Notes: generated by a model not told the origin, from the sequence alone. 37,053 bases of DNA from Aquidulcibacter sp. (GCA_027532555.1 JAPZTJ010000055.1:1-37053), one strand, 5' to 3'. Counted from the stretch's first letter, positions 18,803 through 28,309 are shown. Numbers and translations are program-made.

Positions 18803-20860
18803 ATGAATAGACGTGGGTTTCTCTTTTCCAGTGCAGGCGGCATGGGTGTCGCGATCGCCATGCAGGCAGGCCTATCGGACTCTGTTTGGGCGGCGACCAA
18901 TAAGCCAAAAATCGGAACATTCGGCTTTGATATGGCCGGTCGAGATTTGAGCGTTAAGCCGGGTGACGATTTCTGGAAATATGGCGGCGGCACATTTATG
19001 AAGAACAACCCCATTCCAAACGACCGGGTCCGTTGGGGTGCTTTTGATCAATTAGCCGCGAAAGCCGAAGCTGACGTTCGCGCGATCATCGACGAACTCG
19101 CCGCCAAAAAGAGTGCGCCTGGTTCTATCGAACAAAAGATTGGCGATTTCTATCGCTCCATGATGGATACCGATGCCATTGAAGCCGCAGGCCTTGCCCC
19201 TATCCAGCCTGAGATTGATCTGATCAATTCAGCGAAGACCCATGAAGATATTGCGGCCCTTTTTGGTAAGATCGACCTCCCCACACCATCCCCTATCGGT
19301 TGGGGCATTGGACCAGATGCCGGCAATCCAGACCGCTATCTTGTCTCAATCGGCCAAGGCGGCTTGGGCATGCCAGAGCGGGATTATTATTTGAAAGACG
19401 ACGCGCGCTTCAAAACGCTGCGCGAGAAATATCCGGTTCATATCGCCAAGATGCTGGGCCTGGCTGGGCAAAAGGATGGCGAGGCCAAAGCAGCCGCAAT
19501 CATGGCCTTGGAAACCGAAATTGCCAAACTCCATTGGAATATCACTGATCGCCGGGACCGCACCAAAACCTATAATTTGAAGACCCGTGCGCAATTAGAC
19601 GAAATTGCGCCAGACTTCCCATGGGCCGTTGGTCTAGGTGCCGCTCAACTCAATGATATCCAAGAGTGCGTTGTCCGCGAAATCTCTGCAATTGGCCCCT
19701 TGGCGAAATTGTTCAGAGCGACCCCAGTTGAGACTTGGCAGGCCTATTTAACCTATCATCTGCTCTCCTCCAGCGCGAGCGTGCTGCCTAAGGCGATTGA
19801 TGATGAGCGGTTTGAGTTTTTCGGAAAGACGTTGAATGGGCAACCCGTTCAGCGTGAGCGCTGGAAGCGGGCAACTCAAGCCATCAATGGGGCCTTGGGC
19901 GAGGGCGTTGGTCAAGTCTATGTGGCGCGCCACTTTAGTCCAACGGCCAAAGCCAAGATGCTGGTGCTGGTCGAAAACCTGCGCAAAGCATTCAAGGTTC
20001 GCATCGATGGCCTGACTTGGATGTCGCCGGAAACAAAGGTGAAAGCGCAACGCAAACTGGCAACCTTCAATCCCAAGATTGGGTATCCAGATAAATGGCG
20101 CGATTATAGTTCCTTGGAGATCAAGGCCGGTGACCCGCTGGGCAATGATCGCCGCGTGCAAGCGTTTGAAATCAAAAATGACCTCGAGGATCTGAAAAAG
20201 AAGACCGACAAGACGCGTTGGTTCATGACACCGCAGACGGTGAACGCCTATTACAATCCCAGCTATAACGAGATTGTGTTCCCCGCAGCCATTCTACAAC
20301 CGCCGTTCTTTGATGAATTCGCAGACCCTGCGATCAATTACGGTGGCATTGGCGGCGTTATTGGGCACGAAATGGGCCATGGATTTGATGATCAAGGTGC
20401 CAAATATGATGAGAATGGCGTCTTGCGCGATTGGTGGACACCAGCGGATGTGGCGGCGTTTAAGGCGCTTGGGGCAAAGATGGTTGCCCAATATAGCGCT
20501 TTTGAACCTTTGCCTGGCCTGAAACTCAATGGCCAACTCGGCCTTGGTGAGAATATTGGCGACCATTGCGGCGTGATCGTAGGTTATCAGGCCTATAAGC
20601 TGTCGCTGAATGGCAAGAAAGCGCCTGTCTTGGAAGGTGTTACGGGCGATCAACGCTTCTTCTTGGCTTGGAGCCAAGTTTGGCGGGCCCTACAACGCGA
20701 AGAAGCCCTGCGTAACCAAGTCCAAACCGGCCCTCATTCGCCGGCACAGTTCCGGGTTAACGGGGCGGTCCAAAACTCCGACGCTTGGTATCAGGCGTTC
20801 AATGTGAAGCCAGGCGACAAACTCTATGTCGCACCAGAAAACCGGGTCCGGATCTGGTAG
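18803..20860 (+). CDS. M13-family zinc metallopeptidase (PepO/neprilysin-like), Tat signal
   Basis: This is a zinc endopeptidase that trims peptides of limited size (685 aa). HEMGH gives H522, E523 and H526. The third zinc ligand is E583 in GENIGD, about 60 residues later as in neprilysin. The substrate-binding NAYYNPSYNEIVFPA segment and the C-terminal FRVNGAVQNSDAWYQAF are family hallmarks. The frame opens at 18734, but the ATG at 18803 starts a twin-arginine-like leader (NRRGFLF followed by a hydrophobic stretch and an AxA-like cut near WAA). Export through Tat rather than an N-terminal membrane anchor would make the enzyme soluble in the periplasm. A GC-rich hairpin follows. Confidence 0.92.
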   Translation: MNRRGFLFSSAGGMGVAIAMQAGLSDSVWAATNKPKIGTFGFDMAGRDLSVKPGDDFWKYGGGTFMKNNPIPNDRVRWGAFDQLAAKAEADVRAIIDELAAKKSAPGSIEQKIGDFYRSMMDTDAIEAAGLAPIQPEIDLINSAKTHEDIAALFGKIDLPTPSPIGWGIGPDAGNPDRYLVSIGQGGLGMPERDYYLKDDARFKTLREKYPVHIAKMLGLAGQKDGEAKAAAIMALETEIAKLHWNITDRRDRTKTYNLKTRAQLDEIAPDFPWAVGLGAAQLNDIQECVVREISAIGPLAKLFRATPVETWQAYLTYHLLSSSASVLPKAIDDERFEFFGKTLNGQPVQRERWKRATQAINGALGEGVGQVYVARHFSPTAKAKMLVLVENLRKAFKVRIDGLTWMSPETKVKAQRKLATFNPKIGYPDKWRDYSSLEIKAGDPLGNDRRVQAFEIKNDLEDLKKKTDKTRWFMTPQTVNAYYNPSYNEIVFPAAILQPPFFDEFADPAINYGGIGGVIGHEMGHGFDDQGAKYDENGVLRDWWTPADVAAFKALGAKMVAQYSAFEPLPGLKLNGQLGLGENIGDHCGVIVGYQAYKLSLNGKKAPVLEGVTGDQRFFLAWSQVWRALQREEALRNQVQTGPHSPAQFRVNGAVQNSDAWYQAFNVKPGDKLYVAPENRVRIW

Positions 20861-20867
20861 CTATTGA

Positions 20868-20893
20868 GCCCCTCCCTCTCCCGGGGGAGGGGC
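20868..20893 (+). terminator. GC-rich hairpin after the M13 peptidase gene
   Basis: GCCCCTCCC (20868-20876) pairs with GGGAGGGGC (20885-20893). It starts eight bases after the stop codon. There is no T-run, so termination strength is uncertain. Confidence 0.5.
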
Positions 20894-20899
20894 GACTCG

Positions 20900-20961
20900 T
20901 TCATTGTGCGGCCAAGATTGAAACTCAGATCGCGGCCAAAACACCGATCTTACACAATGAA
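20900..20961. repeat. Inverted repeat TTCATTGTG / CACAATGAA
   Basis: Perfect 9-bp arms at 20900-20908 and 20953-20961 enclose 44 bp. AAGAT/ATCTT can pair inside them, and GCGGCCAA occurs twice in the same orientation. It could be a vestigial element end or an operator upstream of the mesaconyl-CoA genes. Confidence 0.5.
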
Positions 20962-21294
20962 ATCTACCGTGCGCCTCGCGGCAAGGCATACGGATCGGTT
21001 AGGGGTACCCTACCTCCTCTGTGGATAGTCATCTTGAAAATGCTGAGCCGAGACAGGCAGCTAAACCCGCGCCCCGCACATCCCAATGTGGTCCGAGGCT
21101 GTGTTACGCCTTCGGCTGGATAGGCTGAGGTTCAGCAAAGAGGTTCACTTTTGTTAGATTGAAAGGCTTTAGGCAAGCCGTCCACAGGGTGATGAGCTGG
21201 CACGTTGTGCCTTGTGCGAGGCCTGTGGCCATGATCTCTGGCTCGTGAACGCTGCCGCCTTTTGTTGGAACAGCTTTCCAACGGGGGCGCGGTG

Positions 21295-22137
21295 ATGACA
21301 CAGGAACCCATTACAAACTGGTTGGGACGACAGGAAATACTTAAAGAAATACTTGCCCCCGGCCCGGCACAAGGGCTGGCGGCAACCCTAAACTTGGACC
21401 CAGAAAACTTTGCTGCGGAGGGCGCCATCCTACCGCCAGTCTGGAATTGGCTCTATTTCTTGCCGCGTGCTCCCAGTCGTCAAATCGGCCCAGACGGCCA
21501 TCCCAAACGCGGTGGGTTTTTGCCGCCGATTACCTTAGCCCGTCGTATGTGGGCTGGCAGTCGCTGCACCTTTCACCATGACCTGCATATTGGTGACCGC
21601 GCGACAAAGACCTCGACGATTTTAAAGATCAACGAGAAGCAGGGGCGCGCAGGCACCATGTTCTTTGTTACGGTCCGCCATGAAATTCGGGTGGACGCGA
21701 TCCTTGCTTGTGAAGAAGAACAAGACATCGTCTATATGGATATTCCCAAGGTCTTCACCCCGCCAGAGCCGGTGCCATTGCCAGCCTGTACGTGGCACCA
21801 TGATGTCCCCCTCGACCCCGTTCTTCTGTTTCGCTTCTCAGCGCTCACATTCAATGGCCACCGCATCCATTATGACCGCGATTATGCGATGGGGGTTGAG
21901 AATTACCCCGGCCTTGTGGTCCACGGCCCCCTGCAGGCCATTCTCGGCTTTCATTTTGCCTGCCTGGAACAACCAGACCGAAAGCCTCAGGCTTTCCGGT
22001 TTAAGGGCGTCCGCCCTTTGTTCGATTTTGACGCGCTAAGTTTCAATGGCGCGCAGTCTGAACCGACGAACACCCAGATTTACGCCGCCAATGGCGACCA
22101 AGCTGTCACCATGGAAGCCCAGATGACCTGGGCCTGA
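21295..22137 (+). CDS. meh: 3-methylfumaryl-CoA (mesaconyl-C4-CoA) hydratase, MaoC/hotdog fold
   Basis: It should hydrate mesaconyl-C4-CoA to (S)-citramalyl-CoA (280 aa). The N-terminal half is the FAS1-like/HTD2-type hotdog (LARRMWAG..FHHDLHIGD). The C-terminal half carries the hydratase-2 signature HYDRDYA (H192, D194), followed by YPGLVVHGPL. The frame opens on a TTG at 21262, but the ATG at 21295, with GGGGG upstream, matches the family start better. The assignment rests on overall family features and, above all, on the next gene, a clear 2-methylfumaryl-CoA isomerase 56 bp downstream. The same pair works together in the Chloroflexus 3-hydroxypropionate bi-cycle. A less specific acyl-CoA dehydratase role is possible. 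Confidence 0.75.
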   Translation: MTQEPITNWLGRQEILKEILAPGPAQGLAATLNLDPENFAAEGAILPPVWNWLYFLPRAPSRQIGPDGHPKRGGFLPPITLARRMWAGSRCTFHHDLHIGDRATKTSTILKINEKQGRAGTMFFVTVRHEIRVDAILACEEEQDIVYMDIPKVFTPPEPVPLPACTWHHDVPLDPVLLFRFSALTFNGHRIHYDRDYAMGVENYPGLVVHGPLQAILGFHFACLEQPDRKPQAFRFKGVRPLFDFDALSFNGAQSEPTNTQIYAANGDQAVTMEAQMTWA

Positions 22138-22193
22138 CGGCGACCCATACAAAACAAAAAACCAATCCGATGATGGTTGGTGGGGGAAACATA

Positions 22194-23408
22194 ATGAATA
22201 GAATTTTGGACGGCATGCGCGTGGTGGAGGGTTCGGCCTTTGTGGCCGCTCCGCTCGCTGGCATGACTTTGGCGCAGATGGGTGCCGATGTAATCCGCTT
22301 TGATCGCTTGCAAGGTGGCCTAGATGCCGAACGTTGGCCCATCACCAAATCTGGGAAAAGCCTGTTCTGGGCAGGCCTCAACAAGGGTAAGCGCAGTCTG
22401 GCGGTAGATATGACCACGCCTCAAGGGCGCGAGATCCTGACCCGCTTGATTTGTCGCCCTGGCGAGGATGCAGGCATCTTCCTCACTAATCTGCGTCTAC
22501 GCGGCTGGATGTCCTATGAGGGTCTTAAGCAGCATCGTGAGGATCTGATCATGATGGCGGTGTTGGGCGATCGTCATGGTGGCCCGCAAGTGGACTATAC
22601 GGTCAACCCTGCAGTCGGTTTCCCGACTGCAACGGGGCCTGAAGGCTCCACCGAGCCTGTGGGCCATGCCCTGCCGGCTTGGGACTGTATCACCGGGCAG
22701 CAGGCCGCTATGGCCATTATCGCAGCAGACCGTCATCGCCGGAAAACGGGCAAGGGTCAGTTGATCGAACTGGCTTTAAAGGACACCGCCCTCGCCATGC
22801 TGGGCAATCTTGGGATTATTGCGGAAGCCAGCATTAGTGGCAGCGACCGGCCCAAGATGGGTAATTCGCTGTTTGGGGCCTATGCGCAGGATTTTGTGTG
22901 CCAAGACGGTCAAAGGGTTATGGTTGTTGCCCTCACCGACCGGCAATGGCGCAATCTAAAGGCCGCGACGGGCACAGAAGCGGAGATGGCAAACTTGAGC
23001 CAGCGCCTTGATGCCGACTTAGACCAAGAAGGCGAACGCTTTATCCATCGTCACGCCATTACAGCGCTGCTTAAGCCCTTCTTTGAAGCACGCACGTTCT
23101 CAGATATCGCAACCAGCCTCGCAGGCTCTGATGTGACGTGGAGCCAGTATCGGACGTTCAAGCAAGCCGTCGAGGAAGATCCCGATTGTAGCCTCGACAA
23201 TCCGATGTTTGCGATGCTGAACCAGCCAGGCATTGGTAGCTATCTGATGCCCGGCAGCCCGATCCACTTTATGGGGGTAGACCGCCTAGCTCCTGCCCCT
23301 GCGCCCATTTTGGGCGAGCATACGTTGGAAATCCTCACCGAGATTGGCTTTTCTAATACAGAAATTGCCACGCTACACGATACAAAAATCGTCGCCAGCC
23401 CCAAATGA
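22194..23408 (+). CDS. mct: 2-methylfumaryl-CoA isomerase (mesaconyl-CoA C1-C4 CoA transferase)
   Basis: This is a class III CoA-transferase (404 aa) that moves CoA within mesaconate from C1 to C4. It opens with ILDGMRVVEGSAFVAAPLAG, and the segment FWAGLNKGKRSLAVD plus YTVNPAVGFP, NPMFAMLNQPGIG and LMPGSPIHF are close to what I recall of Chloroflexus Mct rather than of general CaiB enzymes. The catalytic aspartate should be D164 in LPAWDCITG. The ATG at 22194 follows GGGGGA at good spacing, so it is preferred over the frame start at 22170. Co-transcription with the hydratase upstream is likely. Mch and the malyl-/citramalyl-CoA lyase are not in this window. Confidence 0.8.
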   Translation: MNRILDGMRVVEGSAFVAAPLAGMTLAQMGADVIRFDRLQGGLDAERWPITKSGKSLFWAGLNKGKRSLAVDMTTPQGREILTRLICRPGEDAGIFLTNLRLRGWMSYEGLKQHREDLIMMAVLGDRHGGPQVDYTVNPAVGFPTATGPEGSTEPVGHALPAWDCITGQQAAMAIIAADRHRRKTGKGQLIELALKDTALAMLGNLGIIAEASISGSDRPKMGNSLFGAYAQDFVCQDGQRVMVVALTDRQWRNLKAATGTEAEMANLSQRLDADLDQEGERFIHRHAITALLKPFFEARTFSDIATSLAGSDVTWSQYRTFKQAVEEDPDCSLDNPMFAMLNQPGIGSYLMPGSPIHFMGVDRLAPAPAPILGEHTLEILTEIGFSNTEIATLHDTKIVASPK

Positions 23409-23411
23409 AAA

Positions 23412-23450
23412 GGGGGCCTGAGACGTCTGCCTCAAGCCCCCAAACTCATG
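23412..23450. terminator. Bidirectional terminator between mct and typA
   Basis: GGGGGC-C-TGAG (23412-23422) pairs with CTCA-A-GCCCCC (23431-23441) across an 8-base loop with one mismatch. A T-run follows at 23451, and the other side reads CTTTTCATTT on the minus strand. It serves both convergent genes. Confidence 0.8.
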
Positions 23451-23462
23451 TTTTTGATCTGA

Positions 23463-25328
23463 TCAATCGGCCTTGGGCTTACGCTTGCGGAAGGCAGGAT
23501 TGAGTTCCATTTTGCGGATGCGGATCGACTTAGGCGTGATTTCCACCAATTCATCGTCATCGATCCACGCAATCGCTTGTTCCAACGTCATCCGGCGCGG
23601 CGGGGTGAGGCGCATGGCTTCATCCTTGCCCGACGAGCGCACGTTCGACAGCTTCTTTTCCTTCAGCGGATTGACGTCCATGTCTTCGGGCTTGGCGTTT
23701 TCACCAATGATCATGCCTTGATAGACGTCTTCGCCGCCATCGATGAACAAGACACCACGCTCTTCGAGATACCACAGGGCATAGACCACCGACTTACCGC
23801 TGTCGTTAGCAATCAACGCGCCATTGTGGCGGCCATTGATATTGCCTTTCCAAGGCGTCCAGCTGTGGAAGATGCGGTTCATAATGCCAGAGCCGCGCGT
23901 GTCGGTCAGGAATTCTGAGTGATAGCCGATCAGACCACGGGCAGGTGCCAAGAAGGTAACGCGCGTTTTGCCGCCGCCTGAAGGACGCATGTCTTGCAAC
24001 TCGCCCTTGCGGATCGACATCTTCTCAACCACGACGCCAGCATATTCATCATCGACGTCGATGACGACTTCTTCCAGCGGCTCCATCTTCTGGCCGGTAT
24101 CTTCGTCCAGCTTGGTCAAAACGCGTGGGCGCGAGATCGACATCTCAAAGCCTTCGCGGCGCATGCCTTCCAACAGCACGCCGATCTGCAATTCGCCACG
24201 ACCTTGCAGCTCATAAGCGTCTTTGTCGGCGGTCTCGGTGACTTTGATCGCCACGTCGGTTTCGGCTTGCTTTAACAAACGATCGCGGATCACGCGGCTT
24301 TGCACTTTATCGCCATCACGACCAGCCAACGGACTTGAGTTCACCATAACGGTGACCGACAGGGTGGGCGGATCGATTGGGGTTGCGTGAATGGCTTCGG
24401 TGACGTCCATATCACCAATCGTGTCTGCCACGGTGGTGGTGGACAGACCAGCGATAGAGACGATGTCGCCTGCTTCTGCCTCTTCAATCGGCTGACGACG
24501 CAGACCGCGGAACGCCAACACTTTAGAAATGCGCGACCGCTCGATGGTCTTGCCGTCAATGCTGAGGCCTTTAACGACCGTACCAGCCGTCAAGCGCCCG
24601 CTTTCAACACGGCCTGTGAGAATACGACCCAAGAATGGGTCTGAATCCAGCATGGTCACCAACATTTTGAATGGCTCATCACGGCGCAAGGCTGCGTCCG
24701 GGGCAGGCACATGTTCAATAATGGTCTCAAACAGCGGGTTCAGATTTTCGCGCGAGCCATCGAGCATAAGCGAGGCCCAGCCATCGCGGCCGGACGCATA
24801 AACCGATGGGAAGTCCAATTGCTCATTGGTGGCATTGAGCGCCATGAACAGCTCAAACACTTCATCGAGAACTTCATCCGGACGGGCGGTCGGGCGATCA
24901 ACTTTGTTCAGAACCACGATTGGGCGCAGGCCAAGTGCCAAAGCCTTCGTCAGAACGAACTTCGTCTGAGGCATTGGGCCTTCGGTTGCATCGACCAGAA
25001 GCAGACAGCCATCCACCATCGACAAAACGCGCTCAACTTCGCCACCAAAGTCAGCGTGACCTGGGGTGTCGACGATATTGATACGGACTTCGTCAGCGCC
25101 TTGGCCATATACAATGCTGGTGCACTTGGCCAAAATCGTGATGCCACGTTCTTTTTCTTGTGGGTTGGAATCCATCGCGCGTTCAGCACGGGCTTCATTT
25201 TCGCGGTAAGCACCGCCTTGGGCCAACAATTGGTCGGTTAGAGTGGTCTTGCCATGATCAACGTGGGCGATGATCGCAATATTGCGTAGCGCAGCCGATG
25301 AAACTGGCGCGTCAGAAAGGGTGGTCAC
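23463..25328 (-). CDS. typA: GTPase TypA/BipA
   Basis: This is a ribosome-binding translational GTPase involved in late 50S assembly and stress adaptation (621 aa). G1 AHVDHGKT (21-28), G3 DTPGH and G4 NKVD are clear. The elongation-factor-like domains follow, and the C-terminal domain unique to BipA is seen ([24 protein letters not shown]). The start is a GTG at 25328 with GGAG eight bases upstream; the nearby ATG is out of frame. The basic tail RKRKPKAD is usual. It is divergent from the NDUFA9-like gene across 207 bp that must hold both promoters. Confidence 0.97.
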   Translation of the reverse strand: MTTLSDAPVSSAALRNIAIIAHVDHGKTTLTDQLLAQGGAYRENEARAERAMDSNPQEKERGITILAKCTSIVYGQGADEVRINIVDTPGHADFGGEVERVLSMVDGCLLLVDATEGPMPQTKFVLTKALALGLRPIVVLNKVDRPTARPDEVLDEVFELFMALNATNEQLDFPSVYASGRDGWASLMLDGSRENLNPLFETIIEHVPAPDAALRRDEPFKMLVTMLDSDPFLGRILTGRVESGRLTAGTVVKGLSIDGKTIERSRISKVLAFRGLRRQPIEEAEAGDIVSIAGLSTTTVADTIGDMDVTEAIHATPIDPPTLSVTVMVNSSPLAGRDGDKVQSRVIRDRLLKQAETDVAIKVTETADKDAYELQGRGELQIGVLLEGMRREGFEMSISRPRVLTKLDEDTGQKMEPLEEVVIDVDDEYAGVVVEKMSIRKGELQDMRPSGGGKTRVTFLAPARGLIGYHSEFLTDTRGSGIMNRIFHSWTPWKGNINGRHNGALIANDSGKSVVYALWYLEERGVLFIDGGEDVYQGMIIGENAKPEDMDVNPLKEKKLSNVRSSGKDEAMRLTPPRRMTLEQAIAWIDDDELVEITPKSIRIRKMELNPAFRKRKPKAD

Positions 25329-25535
25329 GGGTCATGCTCCGGGAGGAAATCTGCAGTGGAGGCCCCATCTACCCATGATCGAAATCAGGTGGCGGAGGCC
25401 TTAGTGTGCCGGGCCTATAGCAGCAAGGTGGGGGTGCGGCAAATCGACCGCTGCGTTAAGCTGATTGGGTGTCCCAAACCCTCGACAAACAAGGTCCTAT
25501 CAGACTATGCCGATGTCGAATTGTAGGGGAAAACC

Positions 25536-26501
25536 ATGTCTAATGATGTGATCGTCGTGTTTGGTGGCTCAGGCTTTGTCGGCCGCTATATTGTGCGCGC
25601 GCTGGCAAAAGCGGGCAAACGCGTGCGCGTGGCGATGCGACGCCCCCATTTAGGCCAAGATTTGCGGGTTATGGGTGATGTTGGGCAGATTCAGTTGGTT
25701 CAAGCCAATGTCCGCAACCCCGAAAGTGTCGCGCGGGCGCTAGAAGGCGCTACCGGCGTCATCAATCTAGTTGGCATTTTATATGAGACGGGCAAGCAAT
25801 CCTTTCAGGCCACCCAGTTGGAAGGCGCGCGGATCGTTGCAGCCGAATCAGCCAAGGCGGGCATTACCCGTTTCATTCATATGTCGGCGCTCGGCGCAGA
25901 CCCCGCATCGGCTTCCAAATATGGGCGCACCAAGGGGGAAGCAGAATTGGCTGTGCGCGAATTGATCCCCACTGCCACCATCCTGCGCCCCTCTATCATC
26001 TTTGGACCTGAAGATAATTTCTTCAACCAATTTGCGGCTATGGCACGGATGTCACCTGCCTTGCCCTTGATTGGCGGCGGCCACACCAAGTTTCAGCCAG
26101 TCTATGTTGGTGATGTCGCCGAAGCGGCGGTCAATGCACTCGACAGTGGTGGTGGCACCTACGAGTTGGGCGGACCACGCGTCTATAGCTTTAAAGAAGT
26201 CCTGCAATACATCTTAAAGGAAATTGAGCGGCCGCGCTTTTTGGCACCTCTGCCATTCTTTATCGCGCAGCCTTTAGGCGCTGTGCTGGATGCGGTGTTC
26301 AAGCTCTATCCTTTCGCCGGCCCACCTCTGACAGACGACCAAGTAGTCATGCTAAAAACGGACAATGTGGTAAGTGCTGGCGCCAAGACTTTAGCCGATC
26401 TCAGGGTAACCAGCTTAGAGAGCGTTGAATCAATCGTACCCACTTATCTGTACCGTTTTAAGCCATACGGTCAGTTTCAGGTAAAACGCAAAGCCAGTTA
26501 G
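25536..26501 (+). CDS. NDUFA9-like NAD(P)-binding protein (complex I accessory type)
   Basis: This is an atypical extended SDR of the NDUFA9 family (321 aa). GGSGFVGRYIV (10-20) is the nucleotide loop, and the YxxxK pair is Y129/K133. RPSIIFGPEDNFFNQ and QPVYVGDVAEA are typical of this family. In mitochondria NDUFA9 is an accessory subunit of complex I. Alphaproteobacterial homologues are assumed to support or associate with respiratory NADH dehydrogenase, but general isomerase or epimerase activity on isoprenoid or sugar substrates is not excluded. AGGGGA precedes the ATG. No nuo genes lie nearby. Confidence 0.85.
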   Translation: MSNDVIVVFGGSGFVGRYIVRALAKAGKRVRVAMRRPHLGQDLRVMGDVGQIQLVQANVRNPESVARALEGATGVINLVGILYETGKQSFQATQLEGARIVAAESAKAGITRFIHMSALGADPASASKYGRTKGEAELAVRELIPTATILRPSIIFGPEDNFFNQFAAMARMSPALPLIGGGHTKFQPVYVGDVAEAAVNALDSGGGTYELGGPRVYSFKEVLQYILKEIERPRFLAPLPFFIAQPLGAVLDAVFKLYPFAGPPLTDDQVVMLKTDNVVSAGAKTLADLRVTSLESVESIVPTYLYRFKPYGQFQVKRKAS

Positions 26502-26515
26502 GTACAGATTCTGAC

Positions 26516-26542
26516 TGTAACCAAAGTGTAACATTTTGTAAA
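26516..26542 (+). promoter_or_regulatory. Three helically phased TGTAA repeats upstream of hfaA
   Basis: TGTAAC occurs at 26516-26521 and 26527-26532, and TGTAAA at 26537-26542. The steps of 11 and 10 bp place the three on one face of the helix. Direct repeats with this spacing are typical of OmpR/PhoB-type response regulators. A GANTC site (GATTC, 26508-26512) lies just upstream. One further TGTAAC occurs before hfaD (28376-28381). Confidence 0.45.
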
Positions 26543-26629
26543 GATCTGATTTAATTACATAAATATCAATGGCACGGCTGTTGCTTTCTATCCCATTACC
26601 AAAGCGTTAATAGGATAGGATGTTCCAGA

Positions 26630-27079
26630 ATGGTACACGCTAAAAAGCCTCGGGGTTTCAACAAGAAGTTCCTTGGAATTTTTGTGACAGCGATGTGTTT
26701 GGCGCCAAGTTTTGCGGCAGCTCAACAGCAGGGTGCCGATCAAATGCGTCGGACCTACGGCGTTACACCCGATGTTGAGGCAAGTGCTTATCGGTTCCCA
26801 AGCCGCGATCAAAATGGCGTTCGTCTAGTCGTCAATGGTCGGCCGGTCGACCTGGGCGGCTCGCGCTCAGCGGGACCTGCTAGATTGTCCGATCCTAATG
26901 GCGGCCTCGGTGGCCAGCTTTCCGCCTCAACACGGTCTGGTCGCCTGCCCGGCTCCACGCTGACCAATACAACGGCTGTTGGCAACCTGGTTTCGATCAG
27001 CAATGTCCGAAACTCCACCATTTCGATCACTCAAATCAATAATGGTCGTGTGACTGCGACTTCAAACGCGCCGCGATAA
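26630..27079 (+). CDS. hfaA: Holdfast anchor protein HfaA
   Basis: This is a small secreted protein that helps fix the polysaccharide holdfast to the cell pole (149 aa, as in Caulobacter). A long basic signal peptide ends near SFAAAQ. Next come the family-like YGVTPDV, then DQNGVRLVVNGRPVD. The C-terminal half is Ser/Asn/Thr-rich with TAVGNLVSISN and ITQINNGRVTATSNA, similar to curlin-type secretion substrates. It is first of three genes, with hfaB 27 bp downstream. The phased TGTAA repeats and a GANTC site lie upstream, suggesting regulated expression. Little enzymatic function is expected; it is thought to be an amyloid-like surface component. Confidence 0.85.
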   Translation: MVHAKKPRGFNKKFLGIFVTAMCLAPSFAAAQQQGADQMRRTYGVTPDVEASAYRFPSRDQNGVRLVVNGRPVDLGGSRSAGPARLSDPNGGLGGQLSASTRSGRLPGSTLTNTTAVGNLVSISNVRNSTISITQINNGRVTATSNAPR

Positions 27080-27106
27080 AATCGCGCGCCAGCATTGGTG
27101 AAACCT

Positions 27107-28309
27107 ATGTCCCGTACTAATCGAGCTACTCGCCTCCTTTTAATCTGCACCGCCCTGAGCACGTTGCTGGCGGGATGCGCGAGCACTGGTGCCACTGAGG
27201 GTCCCGTTGCACCCGTTGCAACGCTGAAGGGTAGCCCGGTCGCCACAACTCAGACGGATTATACAGCCGCTCTGAGATGCGTTGCCGATATTGCAGGAAG
27301 CCAAGATTATCCCGCGCCGCGCGTCGCCGTTGGGCATATCACTGACATGACCGGGGCTGATGACCTGTATCTGGGTCGCCGCTTGACTCAAGGGGCCACA
27401 TTAATGGCCATTACTGCCGTTTCGAAAGCTGGTATGCGGGTAATTGAGCGCTTTGACACCGGCGTGACCCAAGTTGATCTGGACTTTGCAAACAACCGAC
27501 TTTTGCGCGATTCCGCCACCGTGATCCGGACACCGCAGGAAGGCCAAATCCAAGGCGTCGATCTTTATATCGTCGGTGGGATTAGCGAATACAACCACAA
27601 TCTTGTATCCCGCGGCCAAGATGCTTCCATCAGCAGATCTGGCAACAGAGGCGGTTCTCTCTTTGCTACCAATGGCGATTATGTCGTCGATGTCGGGATG
27701 GATTTGCGTTTGATCGATGCGCGAACCACCGAAGTGATCGCGGTCAAATCATACCGCAAGCAGGTACGCGGCCAACAGCGTGAATTAGGGGCCGTCCTAG
27801 CAAATGGTTCCGATACCATCGATATCGGGCTCGGCGGCCGTAAGAATGAGCCGATCCAAATGGCCATCCGCAGCATTATTGATCGCTCGGTCTTTGAGTT
27901 TACGGCAGGACTTTATGGCGACGACGCCGCGCCGTGTTTCTCCATGACACGTCAGTTTGTTGCTGCGCCGCAAAATGCGCCAAGCCAGCCATTCGCGCAA
28001 GCTGCGCCGGCCCCACGTCAAACGAGCCACTATTCTGACAGGGCACCAGTTGCTTTGGCCCCGCCTTCCGTCCCGCTTGCGCCTTGGCTGCAAGAATCGC
28101 GGATGGGTCAAGGCCAGCAGCGAAATGCGCACTCACAACAAAGACCCCAGTCGCCGCAATTGGCCGACGGCCAAACAAACTTCGGGCAGACCCAAATGAA
28201 CACACCCTTGCGGGGTCTTCAGTCAAGTCAATTAGATCAACCCTTCGCGCCCGGGGGCCGGTCCAACAATGAGACGATGCAGGAACGTCTGCGTCGCGAG
28301 GGGAATTAG
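27107..28309 (+). CDS. hfaB: Holdfast anchor lipoprotein HfaB (CsgG-like)
   Basis: HfaB is an outer-membrane lipoprotein that acts as the secretion channel for HfaA and HfaD (400 aa). The signal peptide ends in the lipobox LLAGC, so C24 would be acylated. The CsgG-like domain covers roughly residues 50-280 (RVAVGHITDMTGADD, LYIVGGISEYNHN, VDVGMDLRLID). The C-terminal 120 residues are Gln/Pro-rich and low complexity, as expected for a flexible tail. The frame starts on a TTG at 27095, and the ATG at 27107 gives a shorter, more normal signal peptide. It lies between hfaA and hfaD. Confidence 0.88.
   Translation: MSRTNRATRLLLICTALSTLLAGCASTGATEGPVAPVATLKGSPVATTQTDYTAALRCVADIAGSQDYPAPRVAVGHITDMTGADDLYLGRRLTQGATLMAITAVSKAGMRVIERFDTGVTQVDLDFANNRLLRDSATVIRTPQEGQIQGVDLYIVGGISEYNHNLVSRGQDASISRSGNRGGSLFATNGDYVVDVGMDLRLIDARTTEVIAVKSYRKQVRGQQRELGAVLANGSDTIDIGLGGRKNEPIQMAIRSIIDRSVFEFTAGLYGDDAAPCFSMTRQFVAAPQNAPSQPFAQAAPAPRQTSHYSDRAPVALAPPSVPLAPWLQESRMGQGQQRNAHSQQRPQSPQLADGQTNFGQTQMNTPLRGLQSSQLDQPFAPGGRSNNETMQERLRREGN

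Larger units (their letters stand above)
20861..21294. other. Non-coding interval before the mesaconyl-CoA genes
   Basis: The 434-bp gap contains the hairpin above, a 62-bp inverted-repeat structure (20900-20961) and a hairpin GTTGGAA/TTCCAAC (21264-21282) just before the hydratase start that could affect its translation. Nothing coding is seen, and no known riboswitch is recognised. Confidence 0.5.
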
